Part shown: positions 5,525 to 6,620 of the stretch, piece by piece | How positions within the stretch are numbered: position 1 is the first letter of the stretch | Layout: each line of letters opens with the position of its first letter | DNA from: JAXGPP01 sp964436865 | Lineage (GTDB): Bacteria; Planctomycetota; Planctomycetia; Pirellulales; Thermoguttaceae | Length of the DNA: 6,620 nt | Direction: 5' to 3' | Assembly (NCBI GenBank): GCA_964436865.1 | Contig: CAYTFK010000370.1 | Location: 1-6,620, forward strand | Made by a program: the position numbers and the translations under genes | The notes under the pieces: generated by a model | Databases searched by the model: none | What the model saw: the letters and a program-made list of their open reading frames with translations, nothing else | Told to the model about the DNA's origin: nothing

Positions 5525-6620
5525 ATGTCGAACTACCTTGCTCAGCAAACGCGTCGGCCTGCCTGCCGGACGGCCGATTGGCGGCATGCAACGTTGTCGC
5601 TCCTGTCTTTCGGATTGTGCTTAACATGGCTGCTCGCGGTTGCCGCACCCGTGCGGGCGATTGAGCCCGCCGAAATCCCCACCGCGGCTCCGCGCGATGC
5701 CGTGATGGCGGGCGCCGACGAACTGGCGGCGATGGACGGCTGGGTGCGGCAGGCGTTCGGGCTCGGCGAGGCGAAGCCAGACGAAGCGCCGATGACGGTC
5801 ACCGTCCGGCGGCAGGATCACGCGATGCTCCACTTCGGCCGATCCTGTCTGGATACGCCGCTCAAGATCGGCCAGCGGGACTTCAGCCGCGGGCTGGGCA
5901 CCCATTCCAACAGCGAGATCGCGGTCACCGTGCCGCCGGGGGCGAACCGTTTCAAGGCAATGGTCGGGATCGACAACAACTACGACACGGGCGGCGTCCG
6001 CGGGTCGGTTCAGTTCAGCGTCGAGATCGGCGGCAAGGAGATCTTCCGCACGCCGACGGTGAAGGGCGGCCAGGACCCGCTCGCGGTCGATCTGGAATTG
6101 CCGGCCGATACCCGTGAGATTGTGCTCAAGGTCGACACGACGCCCGACGGCCCCGGGCACGACCAGTCGGACTGGGCCGACGCGCATTTTGTTGCCGGCG
6201 ACGGCCGCGTGGTGTGGATCGAAGGATCGAACCCGCCGCTGCTCACTCCGCAGCTTCCCTTTTCGTTCCAGTACGGCGGCAAACCCGTTTCAGAGTTGAT
6301 CGGCGGCTGGCAGAGATCGATTGACTCGCGCGACGATGCCGACGCCCTACGCCATACCGTGGCATGGACCGATCCGGCCACGGGGCTGCGAGTCACTGCC
6401 GCGGTGACGGCGTGGAAGCAGTACCCGGCCGTTGAATGGGTGCTGTACTTCAAGAACCAGGGCGCCGGCGACACGCCCGTTGTTGCGGACATCCAGGCTC
6501 TCGATCTGCCGCTGGGCACGGCGGTGACGAAGCGGCCGGTGGTGCTCCATCATCTCGTGGGGGACGTGTGCGGCGAGCGGTCCTTCCTGCCGCTCGACAC
6601 GGAGGTCGAGGCGGGCAAGG
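5525..6620 (+). CDS. Secreted NPCBM-domain, GH36/alpha-galactosidase-like protein (3' end beyond window)
   Basis: The frame is open from the ATG to the window end, 365 full codons with no stop. A long, Arg-rich n-region (about 23 residues) precedes a hydrophobic core and APVRA, giving probable cleavage after residue 45. An NPCBM (carbohydrate-binding) domain spans about 103-231: DTPLKIGQRDFSRGLGTHSN at 110-129, then VGIDNNYDTGGVRGSVQFSV at 147-166 and the closing SDWADAHFV at 215-223. From about 245 a second beta-sandwich begins with GGWQRSID (260-267), TDPATGLRV (282-290) and PAVEWVLYFKNQG (301-313), a pattern I associate with the N-terminal domain of GH36-type alpha-galactosidases and their planctomycete relatives. 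The catalytic barrel with its two aspartates would lie outside the window, so activity is inferred from the domain order. Likely role: hydrolysis of alpha-galactose-containing or related glycans outside the cytoplasm. RR at 10-11 is too far from the core and lacks the rest of a Tat motif. Confidence 0.85.
   Translation, partial: MSNYLAQQTRRPACRTADWRHATLSLLSFGLCLTWLLAVAAPVRAIEPAEIPTAAPRDAVMAGADELAAMDGWVRQAFGLGEAKPDEAPMTVTVRRQDHAMLHFGRSCLDTPLKIGQRDFSRGLGTHSNSEIAVTVPPGANRFKAMVGIDNNYDTGGVRGSVQFSVEIGGKEIFRTPTVKGGQDPLAVDLELPADTREIVLKVDTTPDGPGHDQSDWADAHFVAGDGRVVWIEGSNPPLLTPQLPFSFQYGGKPVSELIGGWQRSIDSRDDADALRHTVAWTDPATGLRVTAAVTAWKQYPAVEWVLYFKNQGAGDTPVVADIQALDLPLGTAVTKRPVVLHHLVGDVCGERSFLPLDTEVEAGK

Noticed and set aside
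1925..5587. A 1220-codon open frame on the minus strand covering the whole FAD oxidoreductase gene
   Set aside because: Its codons are in exact register with the sense codons, so it is closed only where the sense gene uses TTA, CTA or TCA, which are rare in GC-rich genes. The translation is Arg/Ala/Asp-rich with no domain, while the sense strand has a signal peptide and complete FAD motifs.
4918..5664. A 248-codon plus-strand frame bridging the last two genes
   Set aside because: It overlaps coding sequence of both neighbours in another frame, has no domain or ribosome binding site, and crosses the promoter candidate at 5452-5481.
5621..6187. Minus-strand frame of 188 codons opposite the NPCBM/GH36-like gene
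   Set aside because: In register with the sense gene, no recognisable domain, and the sense frame carries clear NPCBM motifs.

Overview
The window looks like chromosomal DNA from a GC-rich member of the Planctomycetota, probably Pirellulales-like. This is inferred from protein style: a secreted SH3-plus-TPR protein with the 'AWLLA...NGKQAIESAETAC' tail, a large secreted FAD-dependent oxidoreductase wrapped in sugar-binding-type modules, and an NPCBM-bearing alpha-galactosidase-like protein. All four genes seen begin with a signal peptide, so everything here is aimed at the cell envelope or outside. There are no RNA genes, mobile elements or CRISPR arrays.

Layout. Positions 1-60 hold the first 20 codons of a leftward gene that leaves the window; only its signal peptide is visible. 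Positions 61-297 are a divergent intergenic region with a Shine-Dalgarno and promoter candidate for the leftward gene and a weak promoter candidate for the rightward one. Positions 298-1665 encode a secreted TPR-repeat protein whose start codon is uncertain. Positions 1666-1945 hold a possible weak terminator, a -10-like element (GGCTATACTCG) and a strong 11-bp hairpin in the presumed leader. Positions 1946-5410 encode a 1154-residue secreted flavoprotein: LamG domain, jelly-roll-like domain, FAD_oxidored catalytic core, beta-rich region, F5/8-type C domain. Positions 5411-5524 form a short gap with the best promoter of the window, which repeats GGCTATACTCG, and a good ribosome binding site. 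From 5525 to the window end runs an open, unfinished gene: signal peptide, NPCBM domain, and the start of a GH36-like N-terminal beta-sandwich.

How the genes may work together. The flavoprotein and the NPCBM/GH36-like protein are adjacent, co-directional and both built from secretion plus glycan-binding parts, and each seems to have its own promoter sharing the same 11-bp core. The simplest inference is a small polysaccharide-processing locus in which an exported redox enzyme and an exported glycosidase act on the same or neighbouring glycans. The substrate cannot be read from sequence. The TPR protein is a general secreted scaffold-type protein with no visible tie to that job. I found no clearly undescribed system; the most interesting items are the modular exported flavoenzyme with a Sec-type rather than Tat-type signal, the leader hairpin and the repeated promoter core.
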